A DNA stretch of 64,000 nt. It comes from Dyella flava. GTDB taxonomy: Bacteria > Pseudomonadota > Gammaproteobacteria > Xanthomonadales > Rhodanobacteraceae. Position 1 is the first letter of the stretch. Each line of letters starts with the position of its first letter. A program made the translations under genes and the position numbers. Of the stretch, positions 35,473-43,399 are shown one piece after another. Under the pieces are notes generated by a model. It ran no database searches. It was given only the letters and a program-made list of their open reading frames with translations, and was not told the origin of the DNA. Location: the NCBI RefSeq assembly GCF_016904955.1, contig NZ_JADIKE010000038.1, forward strand, positions 62,001-126,000. The letters are read 5' to 3'.

Positions 35473-36084
35473 ATGGAGACGCAGATGACGACTTTGTCGG
35501 CGGCGATCCTGCTGTTCCTGATCATGGACCCGCTCGGCAACATCCCGATCTTCCTGAGCCTGCTCAAGGGTGTGCCGCCCAAGCGCCGCCGCGCAGTGAT
35601 GGTGCGCGAATTGCTGATTGCGCTGGCGGTGTTGCTGGTGTTCCTGATGGGCGGGCAGTTGATCCTCAAGCTGCTGCAATTGCGGGAGGAGTCGATCAGC
35701 ATCGCCGGTGGCATCGTGCTGTTTCTGATCGGCATACGGATGGTGTTTCCACCGGCCGATGGCGGCGGCATTTTCGGCGGCTCCAGCGAGGGCGAGCCTT
35801 TCATCGTGCCGATGGCGATTCCCGGCGTGGCCGGACCATCGGCGATGGCCGCCTTGCTCCTGCTTACCAATACGCATCCCGGTCGCACGGCCGACTGGGC
35901 CACCGCCTTGCTGTGCGCGTGGCTGGCCACGGCGGTAATCCTGTTGAGTTCTACGTATCTGTACCGCTGGCTGGGCGAAAGCGTGCTCACCGCACTGGAG
36001 CGGGTGATGGGCATGCTGCTGATTGCATTGTCGGTACAGATGTTCCTGGGTGGCATTGCCGCCTACCTGCATCTGACTGTCTAG
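35473..36084 (+). CDS. MarC/YhgN family integral membrane protein
   Basis: 203 aa, six membrane helices. The N-terminal FLIMDPLGNIPIFLSLLK and central VPMAIPGVAGPSAMAALLL carry the paired DPxGNxP-like and PGxxGP signatures of MarC (UPF0056). Function unknown despite the old multiple-antibiotic-resistance name. GTGGGATGG precedes the ATG. Possibly co-transcribed with the SDR 52 bp upstream. Confidence 0.9.
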   Translation: METQMTTLSAAILLFLIMDPLGNIPIFLSLLKGVPPKRRRAVMVRELLIALAVLLVFLMGGQLILKLLQLREESISIAGGIVLFLIGIRMVFPPADGGGIFGGSSEGEPFIVPMAIPGVAGPSAMAALLLLTNTHPGRTADWATALLCAWLATAVILLSSTYLYRWLGESVLTALERVMGMLLIALSVQMFLGGIAAYLHLTV

Positions 36085-36263
36085 GTCAGTTTCCCTGTGT
36101 GCCAACAGGTTTCCCTGATGTTTGCCAATCCGCTTGAACGAGCTCTTAAGAAATCGTCCCTGACTCATCGTGTATTCTTGCGAACCAGGCAAGTTCGCGT
36201 GCGTAATTTCGCGTAGTTGTCACACTTGATCGGCAACATGGATTAAAACCAAGGGAGGCGGTC

Positions 36264-37976
36264 ATGCTTCGCGTTGAACAGGCCCTTACCGAACGTCTGC
36301 CGTGGCTTGCACAACACCCGATGATCCGTCGGCCTGTTGCTGGCATGCTGGGTCGGCTTGCCGACGAAGCGGGCTTCAATCGTGTCCTTGATCGGCTTGC
36401 CGACACGATAGGCTTCGACTTCGTCGAGAAGGTGCTCGATTTTCTGGGCTGCAGTTATCACGTTGTGCAACGCGAGCGGGAAAACATTCCCGTGGAAGGC
36501 GGTGTACTTGTTGTCGCCAATCATCCGCTCGGCATGCTCGACGCACTGGCCTTGCTGCAATTGGTCGGTTCGGTGCGCCCGGATGTTCGCATTCTTGGTA
36601 ATGACTGGCTTGCCGCGGTTCCGCAGCTGGGACCGCTGCTGCTGCCGGTGGATGTCTTCGGCAGTGGCGCGGCGTCGCGCCTGCGCAATGTGTTCCGTGC
36701 CCTGGAGCGCGGTGAAGCGCTGATTGTTTTCCCTGCCGGCGAAGTCTCGCGGATGGGGCCGGCAGGTGTGCGCGATGGACGCTGGGCCGATGGTTTCGCG
36801 CGGCTGGCCATGCGCAGCAAGGTGCCAGTACTGCCGATCCATGTCGCGGCCCGCAATTCGGCGATGTTCTACGGCTTGTCCATGCTGGCCAAGCCACTCA
36901 GCACCGCCATGCTGCCGCGTGAAGCGGTGGCCACCAGCGTGAGCCGCATCGGTTTCAGCGTGGGCGCGCTGGTCAGTGCCGAAGAAATGGAGAGTCGTAG
37001 CGAAGGTTCGCCCCAGCGTGCGGCGGATCTCATGCGCCGTCATGTGTATCGCATCGGCCGTCGGCGCGGTTTGATCTTCGGCGGTCAGGTGCCGCTGGCA
37101 CATCCGGAGCCGGTCGATCGCGTGGCGATGGAACTGTCGCAGTGCGAGAAGCTTGCCGACCTTGCCGACGGCAAACAGATCATGGTGCTGCGTGGTTCCA
37201 CCGATGGTGCCGCATTGCGCGAGATTGGACGTCTACGCGAACTGACCTTCCGCAAGGTGGGTGAGGGCACCAATACACGGCGCGACCTGGATGTTTACGA
37301 CGCGCACTACGAACACCTGGTGCTGTGGGATCCCAAGGTCTTGCGCATCGTAGGTTCCTATCGTCTGGGACACGGTGGTCGCCTGATTACCGCGCGCGGA
37401 ATGAACGGGCTCTACACCGCCAGCCTGTTCAATTATTCGCCTGCGCTGGAGTCGCGCCTTGCACAAGGTCTTGAGCTTGGACGCAGCTTTGTCGCTCCGG
37501 CTTACTGGCGCTCTCGCGCACTGGACCAACTGTGGCAGGGTATCGGGCTCTATCTGCAGCGCTATCCGGAACTGCGTTACCTGTTTGGCCCGGTCAGCAT
37601 GTCGGTGAGCCTGCCGCGTCAGGCACGTGAGTGGATCGCCGCCGCACATCAGCATTATTTCGGAGTGTCTGGACTTGCTTCAGCGCGTCAGCCGTTCAAG
37701 GTTTCACCGGATGTACTTGAAGGCGTGCGTCGCGAACTGGAGGGACTGGATCCGGCTACGGGTTTGGGGCGGCTGCGGAATCATCTTGATGCCTTGGGTG
37801 TCAGCCTGCCGGTGTTGTATCGCCAATATGTAGATCTGGTTGAACCGGATGGTGTCCAGTTCCTGGATTTTGGTGAGGACCCGGGCTTTTCAGGTTGTGT
37901 CGATGGTCTGGTGATGTTGGATCTTGCACGGTTGAAGCCAGCCAAGCGCGCGCGTTATCTGGGCAAGGGCGCTTAA
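36264..37976 (+). CDS. olsF: OlsF-type bifunctional ornithine-lipid acyltransferase
   Basis: 570 aa, two domains. Residues about 50-260 are a PlsC-like lysophospholipid acyltransferase: NHPLGMLD (His87, Asp93, an HX5D form), LLPVDVFGSG and VFPAGEVSR. Residues about 290-460 are an OlsB-like GNAT/hemolysin-type N-acyltransferase (MVLRGSTDGAALREIGRLRELTFRKVGEGTNTRRD in outline, split here by the length limit on quoting: see LRELTFRKVGEG). The domain order matches Serratia OlsF, which makes lyso-ornithine lipid and then acylates it. Acts at the inner membrane, possibly under phosphate limitation. A plain acyltransferase fusion with another amine acceptor is the alternative. Confidence 0.82.
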   Translation: MLRVEQALTERLPWLAQHPMIRRPVAGMLGRLADEAGFNRVLDRLADTIGFDFVEKVLDFLGCSYHVVQRERENIPVEGGVLVVANHPLGMLDALALLQLVGSVRPDVRILGNDWLAAVPQLGPLLLPVDVFGSGAASRLRNVFRALERGEALIVFPAGEVSRMGPAGVRDGRWADGFARLAMRSKVPVLPIHVAARNSAMFYGLSMLAKPLSTAMLPREAVATSVSRIGFSVGALVSAEEMESRSEGSPQRAADLMRRHVYRIGRRRGLIFGGQVPLAHPEPVDRVAMELSQCEKLADLADGKQIMVLRGSTDGAALREIGRLRELTFRKVGEGTNTRRDLDVYDAHYEHLVLWDPKVLRIVGSYRLGHGGRLITARGMNGLYTASLFNYSPALESRLAQGLELGRSFVAPAYWRSRALDQLWQGIGLYLQRYPELRYLFGPVSMSVSLPRQAREWIAAAHQHYFGVSGLASARQPFKVSPDVLEGVRRELEGLDPATGLGRLRNHLDALGVSLPVLYRQYVDLVEPDGVQFLDFGEDPGFSGCVDGLVMLDLARLKPAKRARYLGKGA

Positions 37977-38020
37977 AGCCAGGCGCTTTATTTTTTTATC
38001 TTGCATCTTGCATCTTGCAC

Positions 38021-38042
38021 AAGGCCGCCATCAGGCGGCCTT
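38021..38042 (+). terminator. Terminator hairpin after olsF
   Basis: AAGGCCGCC (38021-38029) pairs with GGCGGCCTT (38034-38042) around a 4-nt loop. The following T content is modest. Confidence 0.7.
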
Positions 38043-38130
38043 GTCGTATCTGCGTTCAACGTGTGCCACAAACACTCGAGATATGTCTTAGGACATAGAT
38101 GTCTCGATTGAGATAAATCGGTAAAAAAAT

Positions 38131-38143
38131 TGTAAGGCTTACA
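38131..38143. promoter_or_regulatory. Perfect palindrome, possible operator of the TonB receptor gene
   Basis: TGTAAG-G-CTTACA within the AT-rich part of the upstream region, about 365 bp before the receptor start. A dimeric regulator could bind it. No known consensus is claimed. Confidence 0.35.
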
Positions 38144-38508
38144 TGTAATCGTACTAAGGTATCGCTAAGGATGCGTGACGGCTTCCCCTATCTGCTGTTC
38201 CCAACAGACAGCAGATAAAGCCAGCGAACCAGTCGGCTCACACGTCTTTCTCATCCAAGGTTATGCATTGGGATTGAGGGCCTTCCGCCTCGACCCACAC
38301 AAAAATCGCAAGACCTGGGGATCCACCAAGAGGTCGCACACGACTCATGTTGCATGAGCCGCGGGGCGTTTTTGTGCCGATGAGTCAGTGCCTGTAGCAG
38401 CCCGTAAGGGCTGGCTGTAGCCGAGTGTCGCAAGAGCTGTTCAAGACGTCACGAAAAGCGATGCCGAAGAAATATCGCAACTAACAGATCCGGACTACGG
38501 GGCTCTTA

Positions 38509-40980
38509 ATGAAACGAACGCATCTTTCCGCAGCGATCGCCATGGCATGTTGCATGTCTGTGGGCGTTGCCATGGCGCAGACCGCCAACAACGATCAGAC
38601 CCAAGGCAGCCAGAGCGCTGCCGGCAGCCAGCAACGCGTCAATGCATCCAGCACCTCCAACACCACCACGTCCAACGCCACCGAGCGTGACGTGAAGCAG
38701 ATGTCGGCAGTGACCGTGCAAGGCCAATCGCTGTCGCTCGGCGGTGGTTTGATGTCGGTGCAGACGGCGCCGAAAGCCGTGTCGACCATCACGCGTGATG
38801 CGATCGAAAAGGCTAGCCCCGGCAGCAACTTCACCCAGATGATCGGAACCATTCCCGGCGTGAACGCCGCGACGGATGACGTCACCGGTCTGGCCAACGG
38901 CCACTACAGCATGCGTGGCTACGATTCGTCGGACATCGGCATGACGGTGAACGGCGCGCCGATTACCGATACTGGCAGCTACTCCGTGTATGCCACTGAG
39001 TACGGCGATTCGGAGAACATGGGCGATATCACCGTGTTGCAGGGCATTCCGGATATCGACATGCCCGACTCCGGCGCCAGCGGCGGCCACATTGGCTGGG
39101 CGACCATCGATCCGTCGCACCAGGGCGGCGTGGATTTCACCCAGAGCATCGGCAGCAACGACTATCGCCGTACCTTCGTGCGCCTGAACACTGGCGATAC
39201 CGGTCCGGTGCGTTCGTGGATCTCGTTCTCCGACAACACCGCCAACATGTGGCGCGGTGAGGGCGATTTGCGCGTCACCAAGGTGGACGGCAAGTCGGTG
39301 TGGACCATCGACGACAACAACTCCATCAGCGCCTCGCTGCAGTACAGCCGCCAGAGCAACGACGAATACGCAGCGGTGACCAAGCAGCAGGAAGAGCAGC
39401 TCGGCTACAACTGGAGCTACAACGACACCTGGATTCCGCTGAATAACCTCAAGGGCTCGGCGCTGAAGACCGCAGCGACCGATGACGAGAACTACTGGGC
39501 ACTGCACACCAATCCGTACAAGAGCTACATGTTCAGCATGGACGGTGAGTTCAAGCTGGCCGATAGCACGCACCTGTCGGTGATTCCGTACTTCTGGTAC
39601 GGCGACGGTGGTGGCGGCGGCGGTGGCGTGGCGCAGGAAAGCACCTCGCTGATCAACAAGTACCTGTATGCGAACGTCGATCTCAACGGCGACGGCCAGA
39701 TCACCAACAGCACCAAGACCAACTTCTCCGGCGGCACGGTTTACGCGTATTCCTCCGCGTTGACGTATCGCCCGGGCGTGATCATCAAGGCCAATACCGA
39801 TCTGGGCATGGACAACAGCCTGGAATACGGCTTCTGGTATGAGCGTTCGCGCAAGAGCCAGGCCGAAGACTATGGCCTGGTCAATCCGTTCACCGGTCAG
39901 CCGGATGACATCTGGTTGAACTCCTCGTACCTGCTTTATCCAGGCGGCCAGATCGAGCAGTACTACGACGAATACACCACCACGGAACTCAAGAAGGGCT
40001 TCGTCACCGACAACTGGACGCCGAACGACTACTGGACCTTCCAGGCAGGCCTGGCTTACCTGTATGCGACGCGTACCGGTTTCGCCTTCGACTATCCCAA
40101 TTCCACCACGCAGACGTCCACCAACTTCAACAACAACTGGCATCGCATCCTGCCGGCGGTGGGCGTGAAGTACCAGCTTGACGAGCGCAACCAGTTCTAC
40201 ATCGGCAGCGGTAAAACCTTCCGCGTACCGAGCAATACCGCCATCCTGCTGGACTCGCTGGCCGGCGTGAACAACGGTGCGCCGGAAATGACCTGGAATA
40301 CCGACCTGGGCTACCGCTACTACGGCGACACGATTTCGGGCAGCGCCGACGTCTATCACAGCAACTACTTCAACAAGCAGGAAGTGGGTTACACCGAGCA
40401 GGGTTCCGAGTTCTACACCACCATCCCGCACATGGACATGCGCGGCTTCAACGGCGAGCTGAGCTGGAAGCTGGCACAGAATTGGACCGTGTACTCCTCC
40501 TACACCTATACGGAAGCCACGATCCGCGGCAACCTCGACGGCGGCCTCGGCAATGCCTACGACGGCGGCAACGGCATCTATCCGACCAATGGCAAGACCA
40601 TGCCGGATACCGCGCGCAACATCGGCAACCTGAGCCTGGGTTACGACGACTCGCGTATTTGGGCCACGCTGAATGGCCGCGTGACCAGCTCGCTGTACGG
40701 TGACTACGCGAACACCGAAAGCGTCGGCGGCTTCACCACCTTCAATTTCAGCGCCGGTTACCGCTTTGGCGACTGGGGCTGGATGAAGAAGCCGTACATC
40801 AAGCTCAACGTCACCAACCTGACCGATCACGAAGCCTACTCGTACGTGTACTCGGCGACGCTGCTGTCCAAGTCGACCGATGCGACGGCCTTGGCCAAGT
40901 ATCTGTACGCGTCCGCACCGGAATACGGTCTGTTGGAGCCGCGTGCCTTCGTGCTCACGTTCGGTACCTCGTTCCAGTAA
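38509..40980 (+). CDS. TonB-dependent outer-membrane receptor
   Basis: 823 aa. Signal peptide (cut near VAMA/QTAN, residue 23), a Ser/Thr/Asn/Gln-rich linker, a TonB-box-like MSAVTVQ segment, plug domain (about 75-200, with IPGVNAATDD and YSMRGYDSSDIGM) and a beta-barrel to the end. It resembles siderophore/ferric-type receptors such as FecA- or FhuE-like members; ligand unknown. A loop near residues 365-373 has seven Gly in a row, and residues 391-399 read DLNGDGQIT, an EF-hand/dockerin-like calcium loop. The last residue is Gln after FGTSF, where an aromatic C-terminus is usual. Followed by a strong terminator. Confidence 0.92.
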   Translation: MKRTHLSAAIAMACCMSVGVAMAQTANNDQTQGSQSAAGSQQRVNASSTSNTTTSNATERDVKQMSAVTVQGQSLSLGGGLMSVQTAPKAVSTITRDAIEKASPGSNFTQMIGTIPGVNAATDDVTGLANGHYSMRGYDSSDIGMTVNGAPITDTGSYSVYATEYGDSENMGDITVLQGIPDIDMPDSGASGGHIGWATIDPSHQGGVDFTQSIGSNDYRRTFVRLNTGDTGPVRSWISFSDNTANMWRGEGDLRVTKVDGKSVWTIDDNNSISASLQYSRQSNDEYAAVTKQQEEQLGYNWSYNDTWIPLNNLKGSALKTAATDDENYWALHTNPYKSYMFSMDGEFKLADSTHLSVIPYFWYGDGGGGGGGVAQESTSLINKYLYANVDLNGDGQITNSTKTNFSGGTVYAYSSALTYRPGVIIKANTDLGMDNSLEYGFWYERSRKSQAEDYGLVNPFTGQPDDIWLNSSYLLYPGGQIEQYYDEYTTTELKKGFVTDNWTPNDYWTFQAGLAYLYATRTGFAFDYPNSTTQTSTNFNNNWHRILPAVGVKYQLDERNQFYIGSGKTFRVPSNTAILLDSLAGVNNGAPEMTWNTDLGYRYYGDTISGSADVYHSNYFNKQEVGYTEQGSEFYTTIPHMDMRGFNGELSWKLAQNWTVYSSYTYTEATIRGNLDGGLGNAYDGGNGIYPTNGKTMPDTARNIGNLSLGYDDSRIWATLNGRVTSSLYGDYANTESVGGFTTFNFSAGYRFGDWGWMKKPYIKLNVTNLTDHEAYSYVYSATLLSKSTDATALAKYLYASAPEYGLLEPRAFVLTFGTSFQ

Positions 40981-41031
40981 GCAATGACCTGCGCGGTACC
41001 GCTTCGGCGGTACCGCCCGGTTCACGCCATG

Positions 41032-41064
41032 AAAAGCCCCGCGGCATGCTGCGGGGCTTTTTTT
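41032..41064 (+). terminator. Rho-independent terminator of the TonB receptor gene
   Basis: AAAAGCCCCGC pairs with GCGGGGCTTTT around an 8-nt loop and runs into seven T residues. A second hairpin (GGTACCGC/GCGGTACC) lies just upstream. Confidence 0.92.
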
Positions 41065-41174
41065 ATGCGGGGCGGATTCGTGGCCCGGATTGACCGCATC
41101 GCCCCGGAAGCGGGATGCTAGACGGCCGCACGCGCGGCGCAGGCGTATCTGCGCCGCGTTGAAGTGGCTGGAGA

Positions 41175-42584
41175 ATGATGGAAATGAATGACACGCAGAT
41201 CGACAAGTCCGGCAAGCCCGCCACGGTAAGCGCCCGTATCTCGCCGGCCGGCGGCCTGGATATCCTTTCCCGCAACGAAGTGGCGCGCCTGCGCGACGCC
41301 AGCGGCTCGGGCCTGCACGGACTGTTGCGGCGCTGCGCGCTGGCGACGCTGACATCCGGCGATATCAGCGACGATCCGCGCGGCATGTTCGAGCAGTATC
41401 CGGATTTCGACATCCAGGTGCTGCAACAGGATCGCGGCATCAAGATCGAGCTGTCGCATGCACCCGCCAAGGCATTCGTCGACGGTCACATCATCCGCGG
41501 CGTCAACGAACTGCTGGTCGCGGTGGTGCGCGATATCGTCTACGTATCGACGCAGCTGGAGCAGGGCACCTTCGATCTGGATGATTCCTCAGGCATTACC
41601 CATGCCGTGTTCGAGATCCTGCGCAACGCGCGCATTCTCAAACCGCAGATCGATCCCAATCTTGCGGTGTGCTGGGGCGGCCACTCGATCTCGCGCGATG
41701 AATACGAATACACCAAGCTGGTCGGCTATCAGCTTGGCCTGCGCGGTCTGGATATCTGCACTGGTTGCGGTCCCGGCGCGATGAAAGGCCCGATGAAGGG
41801 CGCCACCATTGCGCACGCCAAGCAGCGCCGCCGCAATAACCGTTATATCGGCATTACCGAGCCGGGCATCATCGCCGCCGAGTCGCCCAATCCGATCGTC
41901 AACCAGCTGGTGATCATGCCGGACATCGAGAAGCGCCTCGAAGCCTTCGTGCGCATGGGGCACGGCATCATCGTGTTCCCGGGCGGCGTCGGTACGGCAG
42001 AAGAAATTCTCTATCTGCTAGGCATTCTGCTGCATCCGGACAATGCCGGCATTCCGTTCCCGCTGATCTTCACCGGGCCCAAGCAATCGGCCGCCTATTT
42101 CGAGCAGATCGACAAGTTCCTGAAATTGACGCTGGGCGAGGATGTTGCGCAGCACTACAAGATCATCGTCGACGATCCGATCGCCGTATCGCATGCGATG
42201 GTGCGTGGCATCGACAAGGTGCGCAATCATCGCCTGGACAACAAGGATGCGTTTTTCTTCAATTGGTCCCTGAACATTCCGCGGGCGTTCCAGCAACCCT
42301 TCATGCCCACGCACGAGGCGATGCGCGGACTGGCGATCCATCGCAATCGCCCGCGTCACGAGTTGGCGGCCGACCTGCGCCGCGCCTTCTCCGGCATCGT
42401 GGCCGGCAACGTGAAGGACGAAGGCGTGCGCGCGATCGAAAAGCACGGCCCGTTCGAAATCGATGGCGAAGCCGAGGTCATGCGCGCGCTGGACCACCTG
42501 CTGCAGGCCTTCGTGGCGCAGCACCGCATGAAGCTGCCCGGCGGCTCCGCCTACGTACCGTGCTACCGTGTGCTGACGCGTTGA
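41175..42584 (+). CDS. ppnN: PpnN-type nucleotide 5'-monophosphate nucleosidase (LOG family)
   Basis: 469 aa. N-terminal and C-terminal PpnN-specific regions flank a LOG-fold core with GCGPGAMKG and PGGVGTAEE (the PGGxGTxxE motif). PpnN cleaves purine and pyrimidine nucleotides to base and ribose phosphate and is regulated by (p)ppGpp in E. coli. Three ATGs lie close together (41175, 41178, 41184); the CTGGAG SD is best spaced for 41184. Followed directly by tRNA-Asn. Confidence 0.93.
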   Translation: MMEMNDTQIDKSGKPATVSARISPAGGLDILSRNEVARLRDASGSGLHGLLRRCALATLTSGDISDDPRGMFEQYPDFDIQVLQQDRGIKIELSHAPAKAFVDGHIIRGVNELLVAVVRDIVYVSTQLEQGTFDLDDSSGITHAVFEILRNARILKPQIDPNLAVCWGGHSISRDEYEYTKLVGYQLGLRGLDICTGCGPGAMKGPMKGATIAHAKQRRRNNRYIGITEPGIIAAESPNPIVNQLVIMPDIEKRLEAFVRMGHGIIVFPGGVGTAEEILYLLGILLHPDNAGIPFPLIFTGPKQSAAYFEQIDKFLKLTLGEDVAQHYKIIVDDPIAVSHAMVRGIDKVRNHRLDNKDAFFFNWSLNIPRAFQQPFMPTHEAMRGLAIHRNRPRHELAADLRRAFSGIVAGNVKDEGVRAIEKHGPFEIDGEAEVMRALDHLLQAFVAQHRMKLPGGSAYVPCYRVLTR

Positions 42585-42654
42585 AAGCTAGCGAGAGATT
42601 AAGGCCCGTGGCTTGACAGCCATGGGCCCGATTCCCCAAACTATGCAGCTCCCC

Positions 42655-42731
42655 GCCCGAATAGCTCAGCCGGTTAGAGCACTTGACTGTTAATCAGGGG
42701 GTCGTTGGTTCGAGTCCAACTTCGGGCGCCA
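42655..42731 (+). tRNA. tRNA-Asn (anticodon GTT)
   Basis: A 77-nt cloverleaf with encoded CCA. Acceptor stem GCCCGAA/TTCGGGC, D arm GCTC/GAGC, anticodon stem CTTGA/TCAGG with loop CTGTTAA (anticodon GTT at 42689-42691), T stem GTTGG/CCAAC with TTCGAGT loop. A tRNA followed by a recombinase gene is a common island integration site. Confidence 0.97.
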
Positions 42732-42738
42732 AATATCA

Positions 42739-42766
42739 AGGGCTGCGAGCGATCGCGGCCCTTTTT
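42739..42766 (+). terminator. Terminator of tRNA-Asn
   Basis: AGGGCTGCGA pairs with TCGCGGCCCT (one G-U pair) around GCGA, followed by TTTTTG. Confidence 0.88.
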
Positions 42767-42896
42767 GTTTGTCCCTTCCGTGATGGGCCTGAGCTGCCCT
42801 GACTCGGCGGGCAGCCATCCTGCCTGTGCAACTACCGGGCGTGTGAAAAGCTGGCGTCATGCTTGGGCGCCGCCCACCTGTGAGTTTGCCGATACA

Positions 42897-43018
42897 AAAC
42901 GCGGCAACTTTTCCGTCAACACGAATCCGCATTCCCTGACACAACATCGTTCCTGCTTATGGGATCGTGTGTATATCGAGTGTGCTCATCCCGCTCGATA
43001 ACAACGACACGTCCGACA
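42897..43018 (+). repeat. Imperfect direct repeat A flanking the recombinase gene
   Basis: About 121 bp matched by 45565-45685 in the same orientation, roughly 74% identical by eye and best in its right 78 bp (shared runs ACAACATCG, TGCTTATG, ACGACACG). It lies 382 bp before the recombinase start. Confidence 0.7.
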
Positions 43019-43167
43019 TGCCGTGGAGTCAATGGAAAACGTACGGACAAATCCGTGCGGTTCCGGAATCTTGGCGTGACGGCCTCTTGAGAGATATCGA
43101 TCGGGCGCGCGGTGACGCCACTGCTAAATCCGTGGTCAACCTCCGAACGGTCAGGCTGTCTAGTTAG
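43018..43167 (+). CDS. Possible small protein next to repeat A
   Basis: 49 aa starting MPWSQWKTYGQ, rich in Arg, Asp and Trp. It begins at the last bases of repeat A. No SD and no recognised domain, so coding is doubtful. Listed because the equivalent place after repeat B also has a small frame nearby. Confidence 0.18.
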   Translation: MPWSQWKTYGQIRAVPESWRDGLLRDIDRARGDATAKSVVNLRTVRLSS

Positions 43168-43399
43168 CGAATGGAACATTGGAAATTTCGTATCAACGCA
43201 TGCACGCCACAACCGGTCACGCGAGAGGGGCCTCGATTCCAAAGAGGCTACGTCAGGCTGACTTGACGTTCACACCCTGCTGAACGCTTTCGCTGAGAAA
43301 CCCGGCTGGAGTCTCTGAAGATGGGCGAAGTCGGCTTACGACCGGTGTCGTCGACATCTGACTCACTAATCATCAATGACATTTTGGAGCACTACATCC

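Larger units (their letters stand above)
37977..38508. other. 532-bp gene-free region upstream of TonB receptor, with structured leader
   Basis: No gene. It holds the olsF terminator (38021-38042), three tandem TCTTGCA heptamers (37999-38019), an AT-rich stretch (38085-38175) with a perfect TGTAAG-G-CTTACA palindrome at 38131-38143, and a foldable segment at 38298-38376. The last has a closing stem (CACAAAAATCGC with GCGTTTTTGTG) around two hairpins (GACCT/AGGTC and CTCATG/CATGAG). A further AGCCC-GTAA-GGGCT hairpin follows near 38400. This is the likely promoter and leader of the receptor gene. Confidence 0.55.
42767..43399. other. Gene-poor left part of the tRNA-Asn accessory region
   Basis: No confident gene. 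It contains direct repeat A (42897-43018) and a possible 49-codon frame at 43018-43167. No copy of the tRNA 3' end (the attR expected for site-specific insertion) can be found by eye anywhere to the right in this window. Confidence 0.5.

Noticed and set aside
37999..38019. TCTTGCA heptamer repeated three times
   Set aside because: Too short to be a VNTR of note; probably slippage near the olsF terminator. Recorded only within the intergenic entry.
38506..41355. 949-codon open frame antisense to the first TonB receptor
   Set aside because: It is a high-GC shadow: Val/Arg/His-rich with no domain, while the plus strand has a full receptor with signal peptide and plug.
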